This document shows positions 61,101 to 64,000 of a stretch of 64,000 nucleotides of DNA, one piece after another. A model generated the notes under the pieces. It was not told the origin of the DNA. It saw only the letters and a list, made by a program, of their open reading frames with translations, and ran no database searches. Origin of the DNA: Ypsolopha sequella (taxonomy: Eukaryota; Arthropoda; Insecta; Lepidoptera; Ypsolophidae). The position numbers and the translations under genes were made by a program. Positions within the stretch are counted from its first letter, which is position 1, and the number at the start of each line of letters is the position of its first letter. The stretch covers positions 28,065,045-28,129,044 of the forward strand of contig OW203990.1 in assembly GCA_934047225.1 (NCBI GenBank). The letters are read 5' to 3'.

Positions 61101-63046
61101 TACACCTTCTTTTCAACGACGATGTTTCAGTCAGTTTTCAAGTCACTGGGGGTGATTCATATCGCCGTACATTGCCGGGCACTTTTAAGGCATGCAGGTA
61201 AACCTCACAGTGCTTTCCTTTACCGTCCAGCAAGTGCCTGGTAATTGTACAAAAATTCTTAAAAACTCATATGTGATGGGTGCTGGACAGGGCAAGGGAA
61301 CCCTTAAGGGCCTTACTATTGCCAAATGGGTACTTTCTAAAGCCTACTCCTCGTTTATGGCCATACCAAAAATAATGAAAAAATGCATTATGAATTATCA
61401 ACTCTTAGACAACATATGCAACATTTTTCTTTTTCATACCACCAAAACTTCTACATGTTTTTTTTTTTTACTGAATGGTGTTTTTTGACCTCAAATTCCC
61501 TACTGCTCCTGAGTGAATTGGCCGATTGAATTCATCTATGCTTTGATAAATAGATTAGCTTTATAGCTATAAACATAACATAAGATTATTCAATCGAGTA
61601 ATCACGTCCAAGTGAAAAGTATAATTTTCTCCTATTCCGCCCTACCAAGGACGCAGCGAGCGTCGTAACAGCCACTATGCATTGTGCGCTGATATGAACG
61701 TTATTTCAATGTCGTTTCCGTTGATATTTGTAGTGAAAAATATCGAGCTGCTAATTTGGCGATGAGACCGGCGCGGCGCCCACCCACTGAGCTACCGCTG
61801 CCAGTTCACCACACTATCATAGTACTATCATAGTACTATGACAGTGTCCAGTTATTCTATTTCACGAAGTCCATTTGGCTATGGTTTTAGTAATGCGTGC
61901 ACACGCAGTTTTTCTAGTGTGCGTAGGGTTGCCAGATGGGAAAATGAAAAAGGAGAACAAATCAGTGCTACTAAGCAAAAAAAGGAGGACTTCGGAAAAA
62001 AGGAGGACATACTTAAATAAAACGATACAAATATTATGTTTTGTTAGTTAGACATTTATCAGAATTGAACCTAATCAAGATGATATTTGTATATTTTGCC
62101 AGTGAAACATGCGTGGTTATGCGTGCAGCGCAAGTATAAATGGGTGAATGTGACAGCGATACCGCAACTCTACACGAGAGAAATAAGAGAATGAACCGTG
62201 CCATGTGGGCTAACCATTCTAACCAAGTGATGTCGGTATGGTAAATGCAAAATTTGAAAAAGGAGGACAATTGATAGGTGAGGGAGGACGGGAGGACAAA
62301 TTGTGAAAATGGAGGACATGTCCTCCTTTAGGATACCATCTGGCAACCCTAAGTGTGCGTGACCTGGGAAGCGCTACAAAACGCGCAAACACACAAAACG
62401 CGTTTATCTGTACACGTCACTACTAAAACCAAAGCCAAATGGACTTAGTGAGATATAATATCTGCATCAATATCAAATATTTTCAAGTTCATGGACATAA
62501 ATACGAATAGACAGAGAGACACTTCCTTGACGAAACCTTTAATAGTAGTTTATGCTACAAAGGCGCAAAGGAATAAATTACTTTTAAACGTAACCGAGTA
62601 ATTTATTGCTCTTACGCCCGTGTATCATACTACGTTTTTCAATGCATAGTGTGAGGAAATAAAACAAATATAATCTTGTCAACTTTAAATTATGATTGGC
62701 TCAAAAGGACTGTATCCAGAGCCGTTAAACAGTGGAAAAAAGTATAACATTTATGGTACACAGGAAAGGCTGCAGGTTAGCCAACCATTGTAAATAAAAA
62801 AAAATATAATAATAAAACCCTAGGGCAAAACTTTCTGTTCGGTTTTGATGCATAAAAAGTGGGTCTTTACTTGCATTGAGAAATTGTTTTACTAACGAAA
62901 CAAGTGTGACAAGTATGTTTTTCTTTTTTTTTGCAGGTGGAGTGATAGTTGCGTTGTTTCTGCCATCAGATGGAAAAGTTAAATCGCTTAGCAAACCGCC
63001 GACTAGAGCAGGACCAAGTTCTATCACTCCGATAAAGATTTTATAG
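37014..63046 (+). CDS. SV2/SVOP-like MFS transporter, ten coding exons, 537 aa
   Basis: Coding exons: 37014-37137, 45828-45989, 48887-49046, 55578-55699, 56551-56792, 57096-57244, 58126-58267, 59182-59456, 60539-60666, 62937-63046. All introns are GT..AG; the joined length is 1,614 nt with phase kept at each junction (1,1,2,1,0,2,0,2,1). The protein has a short polar N-terminus (1-45), TM1 near 47-72, the MFS loop 2-3 motif at 104-114 ([11 protein letters not shown]), E163 and R170 around TM4, ESPKFL at 237-242 after TM6, a cytoplasmic linker (about 243-305), a luminal loop between TM7 and TM8 with C351, C369 and sequons at N357 and N375, then FPTSYRA (454-460) and [11 protein letters not shown] (464-474). 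These are hallmarks of SV2/SVOP/SLC22-like facilitators. Length fits the family, and the TM7-8 loop is much shorter than in vertebrate SV2. Substrate cannot be read from sequence; lepidopteran relatives are usually annotated synaptic vesicle glycoprotein 2B-like. Exons are GC-richer than the introns. Confidence 0.93.
37138..37679. other. Start of intron 1, GC-richer unassigned stretch
   Basis: Less AT-rich than its surroundings (for example GTTGCCCCCTGGCCGCCCC) but with stops in all frames and no motif. Probably old repeat. Confidence 0.35.
37680..38195 (-). mobile_element. SINE split by a ~250-bp insert
   Basis: The tail (CGTCTCGACATGAAACCCCG) is at 37680-37741. The body and head (ACTGTGAAATGTATGTCACA to CACCACAGAGGCGATC) resume at about 37998-38195. 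The insert between them ends in a T-rich/AAATAAAG stretch and is unidentified. Confidence 0.6.
38217..38478. mobile_element. TA-flanked foldback MITE, GGTGACTTTTTGATCATCG family
   Basis: CATGGTGACTTTTTGATCAT and its inverse ATGATCAAAAAGTCACCTTG form long arms, with TA at 38215-38216 and 38479-38480. Nearly the whole 262 bp folds back. Another good copy is at 63307 and a decayed one at 47945. Confidence 0.88.
38534..38800. mobile_element. hAT-type foldback MITE, copy 3
   Basis: Same termini as at 6623 and 24241, with a perfect 8-bp duplication CGTATAAG (38526-38533 and 38801-38808). It lies in intron 1 of the transporter gene. Confidence 0.92.
38801..40189. other. Intron 1 DNA, unassigned
   Basis: Contains CCCGGGA-rich phrases (39130-39160, 39600-39665) suggestive of old repeats. 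No gene supported. Confidence 0.35.
40190..40510 (+). mobile_element. RTE-type LINE 3' end
   Basis: Near the end one frame reads [14 protein letters not shown], then [13 protein letters not shown] and TAG at 40487-40489. The GKAYVQQW block before the stop is characteristic of RTE-clade C-termini. The tail GCTGATGGATGGATGGA follows. Upstream frames are shifted or interrupted, so only a decayed 3' end remains. Confidence 0.75.
40511..41920. other. Intron 1 DNA, AT-rich
   Basis: GACTGATGACGGCCTCACTG and GAGGCCGAAATATATCGAAA (40962-41005) recur in part near 51140-51170, a dispersed repeat. The 102-codon frame at 41437-41745 has no recognised motif. Confidence 0.35.
41921..42394 (+). mobile_element. 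TTAA-flanked (piggyBac-like) element, full length
   Basis: It starts TTAAGGCGATTACCATCGCC and ends GGCAATAGTAAGGCCCTTAA. Behind TTAA the ends are imperfect inverted repeats (GGCGATTACCATCGCCAAAT against GGGCCTTACTATTGCCAAAT). 474 bp, non-coding. Confidence 0.8.
42652..43631 (-). mobile_element. Tc1/mariner-type element with ~245-bp terminal inverted repeats
   Basis: Ends CAGAATGGAAAAAATTAAGG and the inverse of CAGAGTGGAAAAGAATTAAG sit between TA dinucleotides (42650-42651 and 43632-43633). The two arms stay alignable for about 245 bp, unusually long for mariner. The middle ~490 bp holds the tail of a transposase gene (next entry), so this is an internally deleted copy. Confidence 0.82.
43030..43212 (-). 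pseudogene. Mariner-type transposase C-terminus, truncated
   Basis: The antisense frame ends [18 protein letters not shown], then [19 protein letters not shown] and [11 protein letters not shown]. The order N-T-V-Q-E-L-R, a helix, then L-Q-K-x-x-R-R-L-x-L-C is the conserved last segment of IS630/Tc1/mariner transposases. The DDE catalytic residues upstream are absent. It is non-functional and lies inside an element with TA-flanked inverted repeats. Confidence 0.7.
43893..44480 (-). mobile_element. SINE interrupted by a ~290-bp AT-rich insert
   Basis: The tail (ATCGTCACGACATAAATTCC to AGTCCACACTT) is at 43893-43971. The body and head resume at about 44262 (GCGGTTCACCCTCGTTTCAC) with the B box inverse at 44422-44433 and the A-box side near 44470. 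The 43972-44261 insert is AT-rich without recognisable ends. Confidence 0.7.
44520..44544. repeat. Hairpin directly before a 50-bp array
   Basis: GTGACAAAAGT (44520-44530), GCA, ACTTTTGTCAC (44534-44544), a perfect 11-bp stem. GTGACAAAGT also occurs in each unit of the following array, so the hairpin is related to its origin. Confidence 0.75.
44551..45300. repeat. 50-bp minisatellite, exactly 15 units
   Basis: The unit reads TGTGAAGTGACAAAGTAGGA, CCGATCGACC, GATTTACTCAGGATAAGGTT. 750 bp with only scattered substitutions (GAGAAG, GTGAGG variants). It lies in intron 1, ending about 530 bp before exon 2. Confidence 0.97.
45556..45720 (-). mobile_element. RTE-type LINE 3' end, inverted
   Basis: CCATCCATCCATCAGCCTAG and TTCGTCCACTGCTGGACATA are the inverse of the tail at 40465-40505, followed by CGAATTACTTCGAGGGGGTC. 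The family is RTE-like; the copy is 3'-only. Confidence 0.7.
45828..45989 (+). CDS. Transporter exon 2 (TM1 and start of TM2)
   Basis: Acceptor TTCCAG ends at 45827 and donor GTAAGC starts at 45990. It encodes residues 42-95 plus the first base of Gly96: TM1, then [20 protein letters not shown] leading into TM2, a conserved family stretch. Phase 1 on both sides. The translation runs open past the donor into intron 2, but that extension has no family similarity. Confidence 0.93.
46052..46250. mobile_element. GAATTGGGCATAT MITE with AGCGAAGCGGAGCG core, partial
   Basis: AGATCGTAGAATTGGGCATA at the start, then GACGAGCGAAGCGAAGCGGA. Same family as the copy at 47698. It lies in intron 2, starting 62 bp after the exon 2 donor. 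Confidence 0.6.
46396..46570. repeat. 25-bp minisatellite, seven units
   Basis: GAGGCACTTGCCTAGCGTGG plus TGATT repeats from 46396, with a partial eighth unit after 46570. Two units deviate (CCGAGCG; GTGATG). Confidence 0.95.
46571..47468. other. Intron 2 DNA, AT-rich
   Basis: TTGAATTTGAATTTGAAAC near 46709 is a typical LINE-tail phrase. No gene. Confidence 0.35.
47469..47669 (+). pseudogene. C2H2 zinc-finger fragment, probable LINE ORF tail
   Basis: The frame contains [20 protein letters not shown] and [12 protein letters not shown]-x2-C-x12-H-x3-H followed by a basic tail and stop. The G-R-T/F, x-x-I-G, H-x-R-A-H layout is that of the single zinc finger at the C-terminus of many non-LTR retrotransposon proteins. 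No other coding is attached, and it lies in intron 2 of the transporter gene. Confidence 0.5.
47698..47935. mobile_element. GAATTGGGCATAT foldback MITE, most complete copy
   Basis: CGTAGAATTGGGCATATCAT at the left, TGCCCAATTCTAAGATCTG at the right, with CTCCGCTCCGCTTCGCTCCG in the middle. It serves as reference for the split copy at 49793-50970. Confidence 0.75.
47945..48172. mobile_element. Decayed copy of the 38217 foldback MITE
   Basis: GGTGAC near the left end, CCAAATTCATCCTG, then ACCAAGCCTCCAGAATGAAT and GTCACC on the right follow the family order with many differences. Confidence 0.5.
48173..48886. other. End of intron 2, AT-rich
   Basis: A SINE-tail scrap lies at 48478-48520 (CACGGGGATTCATGTCGTGA). 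Nothing else recognised. Confidence 0.4.
48887..49046 (+). CDS. Transporter exon 3 (TM2-TM3, MFS signature)
   Basis: Acceptor TTCCAG ends at 48886. It encodes Gly96 to residue 148, including [11 protein letters not shown], the MFS loop 2-3 signature, TM3 and the start of TM4 ([12 protein letters not shown]). Phase requires the donor GTTGGT at 49047, giving ..[18 protein letters not shown]; the nearby GTATTT at 49051 would put exon 4 out of frame. The donor is weaker than consensus but keeps GT and +5 G. Confidence 0.9.
49677..49745 (-). mobile_element. Short inverted scrap of the ACGGAACCCTAA repeat
   Basis: TTTTAGGGTTTCGTACCTGC joins straight to CGGAACCCTTTGTGCGCGAG, both ends of the family with the interior deleted. 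Confidence 0.6.
49899..50396 (-). mobile_element. TTAA-flanked (piggyBac-like) element, second subfamily, full length
   Basis: It starts TTAAGGCGTATGACCACGC and ends GGCGTATCCATTCGCCTTAA. The interior is the inverse of 34970-35600. Its right TTAA (50393-50396) is at the same time the left TTAA of the next element. Confidence 0.8.
50393..50865 (+). mobile_element. TTAA-flanked (piggyBac-like) element, first subfamily
   Basis: It starts TTAAGGCGATTACCATCGCC and ends TAGTAAGGCCCTTAA at 50865; nearly the same as 41921-42394. Abuts the previous element. Confidence 0.85.
50971..51283. other. Intron 3 DNA, AT-rich
   Basis: Includes GATGACGGGCTTATTGAAGA and GACCGAAATATATTGAAAA, a relative of 40962-41005. 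No gene. Confidence 0.4.
51284..51738 (+). repeat. ~480-bp dispersed repeat, copy 2
   Basis: Nearly collinear with 35853-36331, with high identity by eye and small indels, ending at the same GCTATGGGAATT phrase. Confidence 0.85.
51845..52160 (-). mobile_element. Probable inverted LINE 3' end
   Basis: CAAATTCAAATAGTTTATTT is a phrase common at LINE tails; GC-richer sequence (52055-52150, CCGCCCGAACCC, GGCGGCCGACC) follows. No RT motif is present, so the class is a guess. Confidence 0.35.
52161..52834. other. Intron 3 DNA, unassigned
   Basis: AT-rich, nothing recognised. Confidence 0.4.
52835..53025 (-). mobile_element. tRNA-derived SINE, second subfamily
   Basis: The inverse of the head reads GACCGCCTCTGTGGTTCATC, then a GAGTTCAAATCCCAC B-box-like site; the body ATGGGTGGTGAGCCCCATCG is as in the other SINEs. 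The head differs from that at 27420, so at least two head types are present in the window. Confidence 0.7.
53026..53275. other. Flank of the large minisatellite
   Basis: A T-run, then a GC-richer piece (GTGAGGATGGTGACAATGAC). No gene supported. Confidence 0.35.
53276..55300. repeat. 25-bp minisatellite, 81 units (2,025 bp)
   Basis: The unit is GTTGGATCCAGGTCTGACTG plus TCCAA, with a GGATCC site in most copies. The left two-thirds are nearly uniform, with CTAACTG variants at 53341, 53491, 53591, 53691 and 53866. From about 54480 rightward, single-base variants accumulate (ATCTAGG, TTAGATCC, AAATTGG, GATGGATC), as expected at an ageing array edge. The total is an exact multiple of 25. It lies in intron 3, 278 bp before exon 4. 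Long antisense open frames are a by-product of a stop-free unit whose length is not divisible by three. Confidence 0.98.
55578..55699 (+). CDS. Transporter exon 4 (TM4-TM5)
   Basis: Acceptor GTTTCAG ends at 55577 and donor GTAAGG starts at 55700. It encodes residues 149-189, [20 protein letters not shown] and on into TM5. The Glu in TM4 and the following K-H-R loop are typical of the SV2/SLC22-type MFS N-domain. Phase 2 in, phase 1 out. Confidence 0.9.
55879..55954. repeat. Hairpin in intron 4
   Basis: ACGAGCTCTACCTACCTTCC on the left is inverted as GGAGGTAGGTAGAGCTCGT on the right, with further pairing inside (GAACCAA / TTGGTTC). A small foldback of about 76 bp. Confidence 0.75.
56125..56305 (+). 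mobile_element. Decayed SINE body and tail
   Basis: ACTGCATGCCCTAAGAAGCA, ATATCGGTGAAAAGAAGGTG and TTGTGACGATATGTT follow the SINE order with heavy divergence. Confidence 0.5.
56551..56792 (+). CDS. Transporter exon 5 (TM5-TM6, ESPKFL)
   Basis: Acceptor TTCCAG ends at 56550 and donor GTAAGT starts at 56793. It encodes residues 190-270: the TM5 hydrophobic stretch, [17 protein letters not shown]6 and the diagnostic ESPKFL at 237-242, then an amphipathic linker ([17 protein letters not shown]). In this family such a linker joins the two six-helix halves. Phase 1 in, phase 0 out. Confidence 0.93.
57096..57244 (+). CDS. Transporter exon 6 (central loop, TM7)
   Basis: Acceptor TTTACAG ends at 57095 and donor GTAAGT starts at 57245. 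It encodes residues 271-319: the end of the cytoplasmic linker ([20 protein letters not shown]) and TM7 ([14 protein letters not shown]). The pattern of linker, then F-K-R-P-L-L-P before TM7, is usual for SV2-like transporters. Intron 5 is the shortest, 303 bp. Confidence 0.9.
57305..57633. repeat. G-rich tandem repeat, nine units of 26-45 bp
   Basis: Units of GGCAGGGGGGATCCACCTGG then (C/T)TGAACAATAGTATTAT, some with an extra TAAG. Starts near 57307, 57333, 57378, 57416, 57455, 57495, 57536, 57574 and 57614. It lies in intron 6, 60 bp after the exon 6 donor. Runs of six to eight G make it a G-quadruplex candidate on the plus strand. Confidence 0.92.
57690..57875 (+). mobile_element. Dispersed repeat (uninterrupted relative of 26590)
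   Basis: AGTCTGTCTGTTTGTTCCGT, CACTCAACGGATTTCGATGC, ATAACCACCAAGCTGAAAAC, then GGTGAAAGGCTAGTATAT. Class unassigned. Confidence 0.6.
58126..58267 (+). CDS. Transporter exon 7 (TM7 end, luminal loop)
   Basis: Acceptor TTTTTGCAG ends at 58125 and donor GTAAGT starts at 58268. It encodes residues 320-367: [15 protein letters not shown] at the end of TM7, then a short extracytoplasmic loop with C351 and the sequon N357-V-T. The WFP motif is widespread in SV2-like carriers. Confidence 0.9.
58552..58720 (-). mobile_element. Inverse copy of the repeat at 24541
   Basis: GAAGAAAAGTAATATAAAAT, GAAAGGGGGTG, TTTTTAGAATTCTTTTCTGT and TGAACGGATTTTCAT are the inverse of 24541-24720. Confidence 0.6.
58780..59128 (-). 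mobile_element. ACGGAACCCTAA-type repeat head, inverted
   Basis: GGAACCGTAGGTAGTTACGC and GAGTTTGACTCGCACTTGAC are the inverse of the family head; further left are CTCTAAAACTGGTGG and ATCCTCGAAAAACCAC, inverse of CCACCAGTTTT and GGTTTTTCAAGGAT. The 79-codon frame inside is not a gene. Confidence 0.65.
59182..59456 (+). CDS. Transporter exon 8 (TM8-TM10)
   Basis: Acceptor TATTCCAG ends at 59181 and donor GTGAGT starts at 59457. This is the longest exon, residues 368-458: C369, the sequon N375-D-T, three hydrophobic segments (about 381-397, 404-420, 428-447) and DFFPTSY, which precedes the conserved R-A at the next junction. It is strongly GC-rich at third codon positions, unlike the surrounding AT-rich intron. 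Confidence 0.93.
59870..60120 (+). mobile_element. Possible solo LTR or old promoter-bearing retroelement end
   Basis: CTATAAAAGCAGC (59940-59952) lies about 120 bp before AATAAA (60064-60069) in a GC-richer island of intron 8. A TATA box followed at this distance by a poly(A) signal is typical of LTR U3-R. No matched LTR partner or primer-binding site seen. Confidence 0.3.
60121..60538. other. End of intron 8
   Basis: Nothing recognised. Confidence 0.4.
60539..60666 (+). CDS. Transporter exon 9 (TM11-TM12)
   Basis: Acceptor CATCCAG ends at 60538 and donor GTGAGT starts at 60667. It encodes residues 459-501, beginning with the split Arg459 and [20 protein letters not shown], a conserved SV2/SVOP stretch at TM11. 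A small loop with C489 follows, then TM12 starts. Confidence 0.93.
60667..61059. other. Start of intron 9
   Basis: A short inverted pair, GCGTGCTCTACACG near 60860 and CGTGTAAAGCACGC near 60925, is a decayed foldback. Otherwise unassigned. Confidence 0.4.
61060..61275 (-). mobile_element. Decayed SINE, inverted
   Basis: TCGTCACAACATATATTAGA, ACGACGATGTTTCAG, GGGCACTTTTAAGGCATGCA and CCGTCCAGCAAGTG follow the inverse SINE order. Confidence 0.55.
61304..61764 (-). mobile_element. TTAA-flanked (piggyBac-like) element, inverted, truncated
   Basis: It starts TTAAGGGCCTTACTATTGCC and runs to CTGCTAATTTGGCGAT, stopping just short of the other terminus. SINE-head-like sequence (CACCCACTGAGCTACCGCTG) follows at about 61780, so a second event removed the end. 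Confidence 0.75.
61855..62458. mobile_element. Outer MITE with GTCCATTTGGCT ends
   Basis: CACGAAGTCCATTTGGCTAT and GGTTTTAGTA on the left are inverted as TACTAAAACC and AAAGCCAAATGGACTTAGTG on the right. Its interior is interrupted by the hAT-type element at 61924. Confidence 0.65.
61924..62351. mobile_element. hAT-type element with TAGGGTTGCCAGATGG ends
   Basis: TAGGGTTGCCAGATGG at the left and CCATCTGGCAACCCTA at the right are perfect 16-bp inverted repeats. The 8-bp duplication AGTGTGCG is at 61916-61923 and 62352-62359. Inside, AAAAAGGAGGAC and GTCCTCC motifs recur near both ends. 428 bp, no transposase. Confidence 0.92.
62459..62936. other. End of intron 9
   Basis: Nothing recognised apart from the polypyrimidine tract before exon 10. 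Confidence 0.5.
62937..63046 (+). CDS. Transporter exon 10 (TM12 end, C-terminus, stop)
   Basis: Acceptor TTTTGCAG ends at 62936. It encodes residues 502-537: [12 protein letters not shown] closes TM12, followed by a short Ser/Pro/Lys-rich cytoplasmic tail ending in KIL and TAG at 63044-63046. Confidence 0.92.
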
Positions 63047-63216
63047 CAAGTCTTGTGGTGTAATATCCTTGAAAAATATATAATGAGGAATTCTCTGATA
63101 TGGGGCGCCTTGGAGGACCTAGTAAATGATATTACACCATGAAGTTTTTATCAGAATCTTAACGAGTTCAATAACCATGTTTGTTCGGGGGTATGTAGAT
63201 CTTAACTAATTTGAAC

Positions 63217-63222
63217 AATAAA
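63217..63222 (+). terminator. Poly(A) signal of the transporter gene
   Basis: AATAAA lies 171 nt after the stop codon and is followed by a T-rich stretch. It is the first canonical hexamer in the 3' UTR, so the 3' UTR is probably about 190-200 nt. Confidence 0.7.
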
Positions 63223-63306
63223 ATGTATTATTATTTCTAGTATACAGGTTTTTATTTTATCTAATTTAATGTTGGTCAAACTGACAGCGTATTAGTAAAG
63301 TATATA

Positions 63307-63568
63307 CAAGATGAATTTGTAAACATCGTCCAAATTCATACTTGAGCCTTGGTAAGTGATCTGCATCATTAACCAATATAAATTTTTGTAAAATTCATAA
63401 AACGAAATTTCGACTCCCAATAGTAATTCACTCAGGACTGTGAGTGAATTACTATGGGAAGTCGAAATTTTATTGTACGAATTTCACAAAAATTGTTATC
63501 GATTTATGATGCTGATCACTTAACAAGCCTACAGTATGAATTTGGACGATTATCAAAAAGTCACCTTG
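63307..63568. mobile_element. TA-flanked foldback MITE, second good copy of the 38217 family
   Basis: CATCGTCCAAATTCATACTT at the left, GTATGAATTTGGACGATTAT and CAAAAAGTCACCTTG at the right, between TA dinucleotides (63305-63306 and 63569-63570). It lies just downstream of the transporter poly(A) signal. Confidence 0.85.
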
Positions 63569-63754
63569 TATATAGTATAGTATTTTTATTTTTTTTAGTT
63601 TATTTTTCCATAGTTACTAATTAAATACATATTTAAGAATTTAAAGACATCTGACTAAAACCACATGGTTTATGCGCGGTATGGCGAGATCAGAAACTTT
63701 ATGCTAAACTAACTAAACTAATACTTGTGTCCATTTGTACCAGGCAACTTCACC

Positions 63755-64000
63755 CAGGCTTCGTGTGACGTCACTTGAGAAACGGCTGTTTAGAAATATA
63801 TATTTTGCTATCAAGATAAACTTATAATAATTTGCTTCCTACTGATTTGACAGATGGATGACAGATGGGAAGACAGAAGGTCTGTCTCAGACTACTTTTT
63901 TACAAGCAATGACACATCACAATCAGTATAATACCTAAAATGCCCCAAGTGACGTCATATCTGAAAATTCTTTAAAAAGTAATGAAAAAATAATGATCAA
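63755..64000 (+). repeat. ~480-bp dispersed repeat, copy 3 (cut by window end)
   Basis: It joins the family at TTCGTGTGACGTCACTTGAG and continues through ATCAAGATAAACTTATAATA and CACATCACAATCAGTATAAT to the window edge. Confidence 0.75.

Overview
The window looks like nuclear DNA of a moth or butterfly (Lepidoptera). This rests on its AT-rich, repeat-dense composition, on dispersed sequences that I recognise from memory as common in lepidopteran genomes (elements ending in ACGGAACCCTAA, tRNA-derived SINEs, RTE LINE tails), and on one spliced animal-type gene. No bacterial, viral or organellar gene organisation is visible.

The only host gene I can support is a ten-exon plus-strand gene whose coding sequence runs from 37014 to 63046. 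Joining the ten exons at GT/AG borders gives 1,614 nt, which is 537 codons plus stop, with reading phase kept at all nine junctions. The product is a 12-TM major facilitator superfamily transporter of the SV2/SVOP/SLC22-like group. It carries the loop 2-3 signature [14 protein letters not shown] after TM6 and FPTSYRA with [11 protein letters not shown] near TM10-11. Its introns carry most of the repeats in the right half of the window.

Layout. 1-5.7 kb: a foldback element, a 90-bp tandem repeat, an ACGGAACCCTAA-type repeat, a Helitron-type 3' end and a SINE. 5.7-10.4 kb: a 64-bp satellite in three blocks with higher-order structure, split by a hAT-type MITE and by a ~1-kb insert. 10.4-37 kb: AT-rich DNA with MITEs, SINEs, nested repeats, a 5'-truncated LINE reverse transcriptase (19.9-21.6 kb), a minisatellite grown from a MITE end (28.9-29.2 kb) and a 33-34.6 kb segment with a recurring short motif. 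37-63 kb: the transporter gene, with 50-bp and 25-bp tandem arrays, a mariner-type element nested in a Harbinger-like element, two abutting TTAA-flanked elements inside an older MITE, and an 81-copy 25-bp minisatellite of 2,025 bp. 63-64 kb: poly(A) signal, a foldback MITE and the edge of a dispersed repeat.

The transporter stands alone as a functional unit. The clearest results beyond it are precise insertion histories, read from target-site duplications and interrupted repeats. I found no convincing new multi-gene system. All calls come from reading the sequence by eye; family names were not checked against any database.
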